Assembly (NCBI GenBank): GCA_903821255.1
Contig: CAIJKT010000492.1
Coordinates: forward strand, 1-16,145
Direction of reading: 5' to 3'
Source: an uncultured Lentisphaeria bacterium
GTDB taxonomy: Bacteria > Verrucomicrobiota > Lentisphaeria > Victivallales > Victivallaceae
DNA: 16,145 nucleotides
In this document: in pieces, positions 8,163 through 14,856 of the stretch
Numbering within the stretch: the first letter of the stretch is position 1
Layout: each line of letters begins with the position of its first letter
Notes under the pieces: generated by a model
Database searches by the model: none
Seen by the model: only the letters and a program-made list of their open reading frames with translations
Told to the model about the DNA's origin: nothing
Translations under genes and position numbers: made by a program

Positions 8163-8289
8163 TTCCAGATTAATATCAGCGTGAGAACTCGTTCGATAAC
8201 GAGATCTTTGCTGATTTATGCTTCAATGCCGATTCTTAAGAATCTTGTTATTAATGCTCTATTCTCTGATATTTTTCAGAAAAAAGTTG
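8163..8289. other. Intergenic region with two inverted repeats
   Basis: No gene. ATCAGC (8175-8180) and GCTGAT (8210-8215) bracket an inner CTCGTT/AACGAG hairpin (8188-8193 and 8198-8203, loop CGAT). The structure follows the GH130 gene and could end its transcript, but it lacks a proper T run. A separate perfect 14-bp palindrome, GATTCTTAAGAATC, lies at 8231-8244, at the left edge of weak similarity to the region upstream of regulator 1. Confidence 0.5.
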
Positions 8290-8297
8290 ATCAGGCA

Positions 8298-8326
8298 TTG
8301 ACAATATATGATAATTCACTTATAAT
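8298..8326 (+). promoter_or_regulatory. Consensus sigma-70 promoter of module 3
   Basis: TTGACA at 8298-8303, 17-nt spacer, TATAAT at 8321-8326. It is the duplicate of the module 1 promoter, and would transcribe regulator 2 and pilin 3, and through the hairpin at 10228 possibly the LamG and GH123-like genes. Confidence 0.88.
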
Positions 8327-8359
8327 TCACTTAGGCATAGATTGATTCACTATGGAATT
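8313..8359 (+). promoter_or_regulatory. AATTCACT repeats upstream of regulator 2
   Basis: AATTCACT at 8313-8320 and 8324-8331, and GATTCACT at 8344-8351; starts are 11 and 20 nt apart. The third box again belongs to an imperfect inverted repeat, ATTCA-CTAT-GGAAT (8345-8358). Conservation with 381-428, while the bases between boxes vary, supports a protein-binding site. Regulator identity is inferred. Confidence 0.62.
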
Positions 8360-8373
8360 TAAGGTCTAAAATA

Positions 8374-9459
8374 ATGCTTACTGAAAATAACATTGTGCTC
8401 AAAGGCGCGGCAAAAGTCAAAAACGAAGTGCGGAACTGGATCAGGCAGCACCGGCCCAGCCCCGGCGACCGTTTCATGTCGCAGCGGGAACTGGCGAAGC
8501 TGCTGGACGTTGATCCCATGACCGCGCATAAAGCGCTTTCGGAGCTGACCGAGGAAGGCGTGCTGTACCGGGTGCAGGGCAAAGGGTCGTTTATCGGAAA
8601 CTCTCCCCGCGAAATTCATTCGCTGAACCTGGCAATGGCGCTGGCCCGGCCCGATCTGGATAATCCGGTGACCAATTCAAATCACTGGCATATTGTCCAG
8701 CGGGTAATAACCGGGGTTATGCAATCGTTGAAAGACCACGATACATTTTCAACGGCAATTGTGCCGGTGCAAACCGATTCGCGCCGTGCCGAAGACCGGC
8801 TGCAGGCATATGACGCAGTGATTTTTCTCGGCGATCAGGAATACAGCGATTTGATCAAAACAATGCTCAAATCCCGCAAAATGCCGCTGATTATAATTGA
8901 CAGTCTGGCCCCGGCCGACGCTGACGCGGGAATCAGACTGTCGCTCGGACTGAATGAGAGTGTTTATCGCGGAATTACCCACATGGCAAAAAGCGGTTAT
9001 CGCCGGATCGCTTATATTGGTTCAGAATACAGCATGGAAAAATTTGCCGGCTACAAACGGGCGCTGGCTGATTATGCCCTGCCGCTGGAAGAGGAAAATG
9101 TTGTGATGGGAATAGATGAACAGGACAGCGGGGCGCGCGGGGCGTCAATCCTTTATGGACGCGGGTTGAATTGTGACAGCATTTTCGTGGATACGGACTT
9201 TAAAGCCGTCGGCGTAATTGATTATCTGAATAAGCAGGGCGTGAAAGTACCGGAAGATATCGGCGTCATGGGGTTCGACGGAATAGATTCCTGCATCAGC
9301 GCGCCATTGTACCTGACTACGGTAAAAACTTGTCACGTCAAACTGATTGCCGCCGCGCTGGATTTTTTAAGACAAAGCGAACGTAAAAAAGCACTGTCGC
9401 ATTATATCGAGATTCCAGGCAATGTTGTTCCGAATAGAACATTAAAGGTAAAAAAATAA
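8374..9459 (+). CDS. GntR-LacI hybrid transcriptional regulator 2
   Basis: Paralog of the regulator at 448: 361 residues, with a GntR winged helix at 15-75 followed by a LacI/GalR-type sensor with VPEDIGVMGFDG at 292-303. The recognition helix and wing are identical to regulator 1; only four residues differ in 15-75 (positions 17, 25, 27 and 42). Changes cluster in the sensor: EYSMEKF in place of AQSQEKV (218-224), ISAPL in place of VKSPP (308-312), and residues about 320-345. So the two should recognise the same DNA but may respond to different ligands. AAGG at 8361-8364, 9 nt before the ATG, supports the start. It heads the operon with pilin 3, the LamG protein and GH123-like protein 2. Confidence 0.93.
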   Translation: MLTENNIVLKGAAKVKNEVRNWIRQHRPSPGDRFMSQRELAKLLDVDPMTAHKALSELTEEGVLYRVQGKGSFIGNSPREIHSLNLAMALARPDLDNPVTNSNHWHIVQRVITGVMQSLKDHDTFSTAIVPVQTDSRRAEDRLQAYDAVIFLGDQEYSDLIKTMLKSRKMPLIIIDSLAPADADAGIRLSLGLNESVYRGITHMAKSGYRRIAYIGSEYSMEKFAGYKRALADYALPLEEENVVMGIDEQDSGARGASILYGRGLNCDSIFVDTDFKAVGVIDYLNKQGVKVPEDIGVMGFDGIDSCISAPLYLTTVKTCHVKLIAAALDFLRQSERKKALSHYIEIPGNVVPNRTLKVKK

Positions 9460-9518
9460 AGGACTTTTGAGGCTTTTTGAAAGAACCCCGACAAAACCTA
9501 AAGTAAGGAGCTGTTAAA
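9460..9518 (+). promoter_or_regulatory. Conserved regulator-pilin spacer, copy 2
   Basis: Near-copy of 1534-1591: the A-rich/T-rich potential stem is kept and AAGGAG at 9505-9510 stands 8 nt before the pilin ATG. Conservation of a noncoding spacer in a diverged duplicate could mean function (attenuation or translation control) or just shared ancestry. Confidence 0.45.
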
Positions 9519-10211
9519 ATGTTGAAAAAAAGAAATTTCACACTCATTGAATTGCTGGTCGTGATCGCGATCATAGCAATCCTCGCAGGCATGCTGCTTC
9601 CCGCGCTGAATAAAGCCAGAGAAAAGGCACGGGCGATAACTTGCACGAACACTCTGAAACAGATTGGGACTGGAGTTCAATTCTATTCGGACAACTATGC
9701 CGGCTATATAGTGCCGGTAGGCGTGGGGCATCCCACATACGGCACGGTTGACTGGACTTACCTGATGGGACCGATCCTCGGGAGAAAACAGAACAATCCG
9801 TGGGGATTGCATGAAAGCTGGGATAAATATTTCTACTGCGATTCCAATAAATTTTTACCCTGGCCGACTCAATCCAACATATATCTCACGAATTACAGCG
9901 TCAATAAAAGCGCTATGGGATATATGACCGGCGCGGCCAATACCATAGCAAGCCCTCTGAACAAGATCAACCGGCTGAAGCAGGCGTCCCGTACTTTTCT
10001 CATAGCGGACGGCCGATTGGATATTAGCTGGAACGCTCTTGACTGTGCCGGCACATGGGATATAAATCCCGGCGCCGATTGTCCGCTTGCGCCAATACAT
10101 CAGTCCAGCTTCAATACTTTATTTGCCGATGGTCACTGCAGTACGTTTGGCTTGAAAGATTTGCCGAACTGCTTTGCCTACGACGCAACGACAGGCGCCC
10201 TGTACAAATAA
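9519..10211 (+). CDS. Prepilin-type protein with H-X9-DG motif (pilin 3)
   Basis: A 230-residue prepilin-like protein. Leader MLKKRN and FTLIELLVV are encoded by the same 45 nt as pilin 1, but from codon 16 on the sequence follows pilin 2 ([44 protein letters not shown], and the same LYK C-terminus). His194 is followed by nine residues and Asp204-Gly205, the H-X9-DG signature. The residue at -1 of the predicted cleavage site is Asn, not Gly, and Glu at +5 is present. AAGGAG lies 8 nt upstream. It follows regulator 2 by 59 nt and is followed by a strong hairpin, so its message may be made in excess over the downstream genes. Its role is unknown beyond membership of the pilin-like family. Confidence 0.92.
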   Translation: MLKKRNFTLIELLVVIAIIAILAGMLLPALNKAREKARAITCTNTLKQIGTGVQFYSDNYAGYIVPVGVGHPTYGTVDWTYLMGPILGRKQNNPWGLHESWDKYFYCDSNKFLPWPTQSNIYLTNYSVNKSAMGYMTGAANTIASPLNKINRLKQASRTFLIADGRLDISWNALDCAGTWDINPGADCPLAPIHQSSFNTLFADGHCSTFGLKDLPNCFAYDATTGALYK

Positions 10212-10227
10212 CTGCGGTGGATCTTAC

Positions 10228-10256
10228 TCGCGGCAGCATCGGCTGCCGCGATTTAT
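10228..10256 (+). terminator. Strong hairpin after pilin 3
   Basis: TCGCGGCAGC (10228-10237) pairs perfectly with GCTGCCGCGA (10242-10251) around an ATCG loop, followed by TTTATT. The 10-bp GC-rich stem is terminator-like, but the T run is broken. Since I see no clear new promoter before the LamG gene at 10327, partial read-through is likely. Confidence 0.7.
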
Positions 10257-10326
10257 TGTGCCGCATCAAGATGATTGATTTTAAATTTTCGGATTCTAAA
10301 ACTAACATAAACAAGGAGATTAAATT

Positions 10327-11079
10327 ATGAAAAAGAATGTTCTGGTGGTGGCTGGTCTGGTGCTGGCGTCTGCATGTTATGCGGCGGATGTGTCGTTTTC
10401 GCTGACATTTGACGGAAAAACGCTTAATCCTGAAAGTTCGCAGGGCGACACAAAACCGATAAAAGCACTCACGTTAACTGACGATAATTTTGTCAAAGGG
10501 TTCAATAACAAAGAAGCATTTGTGCTGACAAAGCAGGAAGCCCCGGCCTATACCGCAAACGGGATTGTAAATTTTGGCGAAAGCACGGTCTCATTCTGGT
10601 TCAAGCCGGTTAACTGGATGCAGGACAAGCCGGCGCGCTTTCTGCATATTTTCAGTCCGTCACAGGATAAAAAATCCCTGCTGATTTATTATTTCTACAA
10701 GAATGCCGATGGCGATATCACCATGAAAATCGTAGGCAGCGATGACAACCGCAAAGACGTTGCCGAGGTCACAATTCCCGGCGACTCCATTGCAAAAGAC
10801 GCCTGGCAGAAAATTGACGTCGTCTGGAATGCAAAAACTCTCACAATTTACCGCAACGGCGAAAAAGTTGACGAAAAACCGATGTTTGAAGCTTTTGCCG
10901 CATTGGCGCAGGCCCCCAGGGACTGGACCGGTTTCTATGTGCTGCCGGTTTATACTTCTGACGGTGATGACTGGGCCGTTAAAACTGCCATGGACAATAT
11001 TACGGTTTACAAAAACGCACTGACTGACAAAGAGATTAAAGAGAACTACGGCAAAGACATGGAAAGCGCAAAGAAATAA
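10327..11079 (+). CDS. Secreted stand-alone LamG-domain protein
   Basis: A 250-residue exported protein with signal peptide MKKNVLVVAGLVLASACYA, cleavage probably before ADVSF. The rest is one LamG/concanavalin-A-like sandwich: FSLTFDGKTL at the start, STVSFWFKPVNW in the middle, WQKIDVVWNAKTLTIYRNGEK, and the closing MDNITVYKNALTDKEIKENYG. It resembles the LamG parts of both GH123-like proteins here, but no catalytic domain follows. AAGGAG at 10313-10318, 8 nt upstream, supports the start. It lies 33 nt before GH123-like gene 2, so they are co-transcribed. Probable role: a free carbohydrate- or protein-binding partner outside the cytoplasm. A lipobox ending at Cys17 (ASAC) is also conceivable. 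Confidence 0.87.
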   Translation: MKKNVLVVAGLVLASACYAADVSFSLTFDGKTLNPESSQGDTKPIKALTLTDDNFVKGFNNKEAFVLTKQEAPAYTANGIVNFGESTVSFWFKPVNWMQDKPARFLHIFSPSQDKKSLLIYYFYKNADGDITMKIVGSDDNRKDVAEVTIPGDSIAKDAWQKIDVVWNAKTLTIYRNGEKVDEKPMFEAFAALAQAPRDWTGFYVLPVYTSDGDDWAVKTAMDNITVYKNALTDKEIKENYGKDMESAKK

Positions 11080-11112
11080 TCAGTATCCGGATTTGTAATT
11101 GAGGGATGTTAA

Positions 11113-14100
11113 ATGAAGATGATCAAGCAATGTTGTTTCGCCGTGCTCCTGGTTGTGGCAGGTTTTAATGTTTTTGCCGAACCGGAAGTTATATTTCACG
11201 CGCCTTTTGACAAGGATTTTTCCGCAAAAGCAAACGGACAAACTGTCACTGGCCAGCATACTCAGAAAGTTTTATATGAAACCATAGCGCTGATGCTGCT
11301 GCGGCCCGGTGTGGCCGGCAACGCCGCCTTGATCGGCTGCTCTGAAAATGATCTGGCAAACTACAGCATAAGTTATCCCGGCGACATTCTTAATACTAAA
11401 CAGGGCGCGATATCTTTCTGGGTTGCTCCTCAGGACTGGAAAGCCGACGACAATAAATTCCATGTCTTTTTTGAGGCAGGCGGAGAGAATTCGTTTCTGG
11501 TAATTTATAAATATTTTGAAGGAAGCAATCTGTATTTTCTATACGGCGCGAAAAGCGTATCCAGCAAAGGCGCAATGCCGTGGACCATGGCGAAAAAAGA
11601 CATCAAAAAATGGAAGATGAAAGAGTGGCATTTCATCACCTGCTGCTGGACCGAACAGAAAATCTGGCTATATGTTGACGGGGCGATCGTAGACTCACCG
11701 TCCGTTGCCTATCCTCCGACAACGCCGTTTCAATCGGCAATAGTAGGAGCCAGAACCAATGGCTGGAGCGGCGTAATGAAAGGCGCAATGGACAAGACGC
11801 TGATTGACGATGTAAAGATTTTCAAGGCTCCGCTTTCCGGTCAGGAGGTCGCGGCGCTTTACGGCAATTATAATTTCAAGAAACTGGACGCTGATAATTC
11901 GCCATTGACGATTTCCAAGGTCTTCCCGCGCACCGACCGGGAAAAGAAAATACTTAAGCTGTCTTTCCTGCTATCGCGTTTCCAGCCTGACTTCAAGGCA
12001 TATAAAGTCCGGTTTGAACTGCTTGATTCGGCGAAGAAAAACGTTTTGGAAAAGACCTTTGTCTCCAACGGCACGGAATATGAAGACAGCATAAATGTGG
12101 CTGCGCTGCCGCCCGGACGCTATCTGGCACGAATCACGCCGCTCGCGATGAAAAATGAAAAAGTTCCGGTATATGAATTTGATTACGCAATCCCGACTTC
12201 GCCGGCGGCCTGGGACAACAACCAGTGCGGCATCAGTGACAAAGTACCGCCGCCGTGGAATGATATGAAACTGCTGCCCGGCAATACTATTGAATGCTGG
12301 GGCAGGCAGTATGTGTTCGGCAATAATCTGTTTCCGGTTCAAATCAATACCGGCAAGTATTCGCTGCTGCAATCGCCGGTCCGCCTGACAGTCAACGGCA
12401 GAGCGTTTGGTGCGCCATGCAATGTCAAAGTGGTAAAAGAATCGCCGACAGCAATTGAGCTTGAATGCAGCGGCAAAAATGAACAACTGTCGGTTAAAAC
12501 CGGCATCACCATCGAATATGACGGTTTTATGTGGATAAAAATGGAAGTCGCGCCGGTCGCGCCGCTGGTCATCAACAGCATGACTCTCGATGTTCCGTTG
12601 AAGAAAGATTGTGCCACTCTGTTTGACTTAATAGAGAAAATGTACGGCGGGTATGAACCGGGTTTCCAGGGCGCGGTAACTGACAAAACAATCAGCCGCA
12701 ATATTTATGAATTCTCGCCGGTGATCTGGCTGGGTAATGAAGATGCCGGCTTGCAGTGGATCGCTGAAAACTTGAAAGGCTGGCACAATTCCGACCAGAA
12801 ACAATCACTCCAGGTGGTTTCCGCAAATGATGCCAGAGTTCTGCGTTTAAATCTGATAGACTCAAAGGTGGAGCTGGCGCAGCCCCGCAATATCGCGTTC
12901 GGTTTTCAGGCCACTCCGGTAAAACCGCTGTTGAAAGGCTGGCGTCACCTGCGCAATGGCAGAAATATCGAACTGTGGTATCCCTGGGAAACCCTGCACA
13001 ATGTGCCAGACGCGGAATTTAAGACTGCTGAATGCGAAGCAACCATGCGCGCCAATGAAGCCGCAGGCATAAAACTATTCAATTACCTGGCCACTTATTC
13101 AATGTCGCCGTTTTTCCCGGAATTTCCATGGTGGTGCGATCTCTGGAGCAAAACACCGCCGCTAATCGGCACTTTCACCACGGGTTCCGACCGGGCATGG
13201 GTAGAAGGCAGAGTATGCCCGAATTCCAAATCGCTTGAGGACTTTTATGCCTGGAAATTCAAAAAACTCCAGACCGATATCAAACTGAAAAATATTTATA
13301 TCGACAATGAATCAGCCCAGCCGTGCAACAATGCCATTCATGGTTGCGGCTGGAGCGACGATGCCGGAAAAACATACGACACCTGGAACATCCTCGGCAC
13401 CAGACGGCTGGCCAGGAGATTGTATGTATTAACTAAAGAATATGATCCGCAAGGTTTGGTGGTTCGCCATATGTCCGGCGAAAAAGTGGCAGCCAATGAC
13501 GCGTTTGCCGATATTCTGGTGGATGGCGAACTCTATGTTTTCCAGATTGCAAAGGAAGATTCATATTTCAACATCTTCTCCCCGGCGATGTTCCGTTCCG
13601 CCTTCCTGTCGCGACAGTTTGGCATAGTGGATTTATTTATTCCACAGTTTGAACGTTCGTTCGATATTCATGACACGGCAAAAAACAAATTGTTTAAATC
13701 CGGGAAACTGCCGGACCAGGAAAAAATCCTGCGCCATTTCAAAGGCTATTTCTTTGTGCATGACGCCAAAATGTGGCCGTCTTTCGGAATTAGAATTAAC
13801 GACTTCTGGAAGATTGAAGATGATTTCAAAATGAGCGATGATACGCCGTTTTTCGGCTACTGGGATAAGAATAATCCGTTCAGGCTGGAAAATCAAAACT
13901 CCGACCGGGAAATGGTTTCCGCCTATGTCGCTCAGGGCAAATTCATGCTGATCGCAATGAATGATACGGACAGCGTAAAGCGCATGAATATCAGGATTGA
14001 CGCCGATGCGCTGTCAAAGTACGGCATCGCCAATATCGGTAAACTGACCAACCCGGAAACCAAAGCCGGAATTGAAGTAAAGGACAATACGGTTAATTTG

Positions 14101-14145
14101 GAATTAAAGCCTCGGGATTACCAGATATGGATTTATAAACAGTGA
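11113..14145 (+). CDS. Secreted LamG plus GH123/DUF6067-like protein 2
   Basis: A 1010-residue exported protein. The signal peptide ends near FNVFA-EP (about residue 23). Residues about 25-255 form a LamG domain (GAISFWVAPQDW; IWLYVDGAIV; TLIDDVKIFKAPLSGQEVAALYG). A beta-rich middle (about 265-590) leads to a DUF6067/GH123-like region starting GFQATPVKPL (597 on). Candidate catalytic stretches are NIYIDNE (Asp731, Glu733), C-x-x-AIHGCGW-DD, and FAD800-x4-GE (805-806). It is colinear with the protein at 2375 (GFIATP at 600, D811-x4-GE) but the overall match is low. A GAGG (11101-11104) precedes the ATG. It follows the stand-alone LamG gene by 33 nt. It is probably a glycosidase on a complex glycan; substrate unknown. 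Confidence 0.86.
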   Translation: MKMIKQCCFAVLLVVAGFNVFAEPEVIFHAPFDKDFSAKANGQTVTGQHTQKVLYETIALMLLRPGVAGNAALIGCSENDLANYSISYPGDILNTKQGAISFWVAPQDWKADDNKFHVFFEAGGENSFLVIYKYFEGSNLYFLYGAKSVSSKGAMPWTMAKKDIKKWKMKEWHFITCCWTEQKIWLYVDGAIVDSPSVAYPPTTPFQSAIVGARTNGWSGVMKGAMDKTLIDDVKIFKAPLSGQEVAALYGNYNFKKLDADNSPLTISKVFPRTDREKKILKLSFLLSRFQPDFKAYKVRFELLDSAKKNVLEKTFVSNGTEYEDSINVAALPPGRYLARITPLAMKNEKVPVYEFDYAIPTSPAAWDNNQCGISDKVPPPWNDMKLLPGNTIECWGRQYVFGNNLFPVQINTGKYSLLQSPVRLTVNGRAFGAPCNVKVVKESPTAIELECSGKNEQLSVKTGITIEYDGFMWIKMEVAPVAPLVINSMTLDVPLKKDCATLFDLIEKMYGGYEPGFQGAVTDKTISRNIYEFSPVIWLGNEDAGLQWIAENLKGWHNSDQKQSLQVVSANDARVLRLNLIDSKVELAQPRNIAFGFQATPVKPLLKGWRHLRNGRNIELWYPWETLHNVPDAEFKTAECEATMRANEAAGIKLFNYLATYSMSPFFPEFPWWCDLWSKTPPLIGTFTTGSDRAWVEGRVCPNSKSLEDFYAWKFKKLQTDIKLKNIYIDNESAQPCNNAIHGCGWSDDAGKTYDTWNILGTRRLARRLYVLTKEYDPQGLVVRHMSGEKVAANDAFADILVDGELYVFQIAKEDSYFNIFSPAMFRSAFLSRQFGIVDLFIPQFERSFDIHDTAKNKLFKSGKLPDQEKILRHFKGYFFVHDAKMWPSFGIRINDFWKIEDDFKMSDDTPFFGYWDKNNPFRLENQNSDREMVSAYVAQGKFMLIAMNDTDSVKRMNIRIDADALSKYGIANIGKLTNPETKAGIEVKDNTVNLELKPRDYQIWIYKQ

Positions 14146-14153
14146 CAGATTAC

Positions 14154-14182
14154 TTGAAAAAAGATGATTTAGTGTTTATAGT
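14154..14182 (+). promoter_or_regulatory. Promoter of small secreted protein gene A
   Basis: TTGAAA (14154-14159), 17-nt spacer, TATAGT (14177-14182). The downstream leader, including CAATTTTAACA and the GGAGG ribosome binding site, is shared with the second copy, where TTGAAA and TATAGT recur with an 18-nt spacer. This makes a separate promoter for this gene likely, beyond any read-through from 11113-14145. Confidence 0.6.
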
Positions 14183-14218
14183 TATTTTCAGAAGCAATTT
14201 TAACACAGGAGGTAGAAA

Positions 14219-14716
14219 ATGTCGAAGTTAGTAAAATCTCTCGGTATTGCGGTTGTGGCCTGCGGATGTGTGTTCTCAGTTTTCGGCCAGGACGCCGGAG
14301 CAAACCTGTTAAAACAATGGAATTTATACGGGACTGAAGGCAGCACCGTCATTCAGGATGACGGGGTGATTGCCTGTGTATGCAAAAGCGAAAAAGATTC
14401 CAGCGGAGTCACACAGGCCGTTACCCTCGACCAGAAAGAAGCTAAAGCCATCGAGATTTCCGCTGAAAGCAAAGCCGAAAATGCTTCCGGTGATCTGGAT
14501 GTCAGCAATTATTCGATCTATCTGGATATCGCCCACCCCGACGGCACTTATTCCTATGGAGTTACCGCGGCATTCAAGACCGGCACCCATGACTGGGAAA
14601 AAGCCTCGCTGTCTTATACTCCGACCAAACCGATCAAGTCGCTGAGCTATTATCTGCTTTTCCGTAACAAAACCGGCAAAGTATGGTTCAGGAATGCAGT
14701 TTTGATTCAAAAGTAA
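14219..14716 (+). CDS. Small secreted beta-sandwich protein A
   Basis: A 165-residue exported protein. The signal region MSKLVKSLGIAVVACGCVFSVFG ends before QDAG. VVAC at 12-15 could instead be a lipobox making Cys15 a lipidated residue, but the hydrophobic stretch continues past it, so I favour ordinary cleavage. The mature part (NLLKQWN..., IEISAESKAE, YSIYLDI, TGTHDWEKASLSYTPTKPI, LLFRNKTGKVWFRNAVL) has the pattern of carbohydrate-binding beta-sandwich modules such as CBM4/9-like domains appended to glycosidases, here as a free protein. GGAGG lies 8 nt before the ATG. It has its own promoter and terminator, which suggests high expression. Binding of a glycan is inferred from fold pattern only. 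Confidence 0.85.
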   Translation: MSKLVKSLGIAVVACGCVFSVFGQDAGANLLKQWNLYGTEGSTVIQDDGVIACVCKSEKDSSGVTQAVTLDQKEAKAIEISAESKAENASGDLDVSNYSIYLDIAHPDGTYSYGVTAAFKTGTHDWEKASLSYTPTKPIKSLSYYLLFRNKTGKVWFRNAVLIQK

Positions 14717-14731
14717 TTTTTGAATATTTGT

Positions 14732-14782
14732 GCATGAAGGCGGAAATGCCAATTGGAATCCGCCTTTATGCTGTCACTTTTT
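14732..14782 (+). terminator. Terminator of small secreted gene A
   Basis: A 13-bp stem, GCATGAAGGCGGA (14732-14744) with TCCGCCTTTATGC (14759-14771), containing one G-T wobble; loop of 14 nt. Five T follow after a 6-nt gap (14778-14782), so the U tract is slightly displaced. The core stem is shared with the terminator of copy B. Confidence 0.72.
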
Positions 14783-14790
14783 CCGATTGT

Positions 14791-14820
14791 TTGAAAAGAT
14801 TAATTTGTTGTTTTTATAGT
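14791..14820 (+). promoter_or_regulatory. Promoter of small secreted protein gene B
   Basis: TTGAAA (14791-14796), 18-nt spacer, TATAGT (14815-14820), parallel to the promoter at 14154. It lies just after terminator A, so gene B needs its own promoter. Confidence 0.62.
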
Positions 14821-14856
14821 TAATTACAGTAACAATTTTAACATTGGGAGTAGAAA

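Larger units (their letters stand above)
8290..9563 (+). repeat. Duplicated promoter-regulator-pilin start, copy 2
   Basis: Second copy of 358-1636. Regulator lengths are equal (361 codons) and the proteins are about 87 percent identical by hand count (about 48 differences). The first 45 nt of the pilin gene are identical to copy 1, including synonymous positions. After 9563 the pilin follows the pilin 2 sequence type. Confidence 0.9.
14154..14771 (+). repeat. Tandem duplication unit A (promoter-gene-terminator)
   Basis: This unit and 14791-15406 share promoter boxes, leader, a 165-codon gene and a terminator stem built on AAGGCGGA/TCCGCCTT. The duplication therefore copied a complete transcription unit in tandem. 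Confidence 0.85.

Noticed and set aside
358..9563. Possibility that the long duplicated segments are a mobile element
   Set aside because: No transposase, terminal inverted repeats or target-site duplications are visible; the copies look like gene duplication with recombination.
12339..12701. Antisense frames inside the second GH123-like gene
   Set aside because: They overlap a clear 1010-residue secreted protein and show composition typical of shadow frames.
14324..14752. Minus-strand frames over the small secreted genes (also 14947-15228)
   Set aside because: Mirror frames of duplicated coding sequence; they run through the terminator stem and show no start signals.
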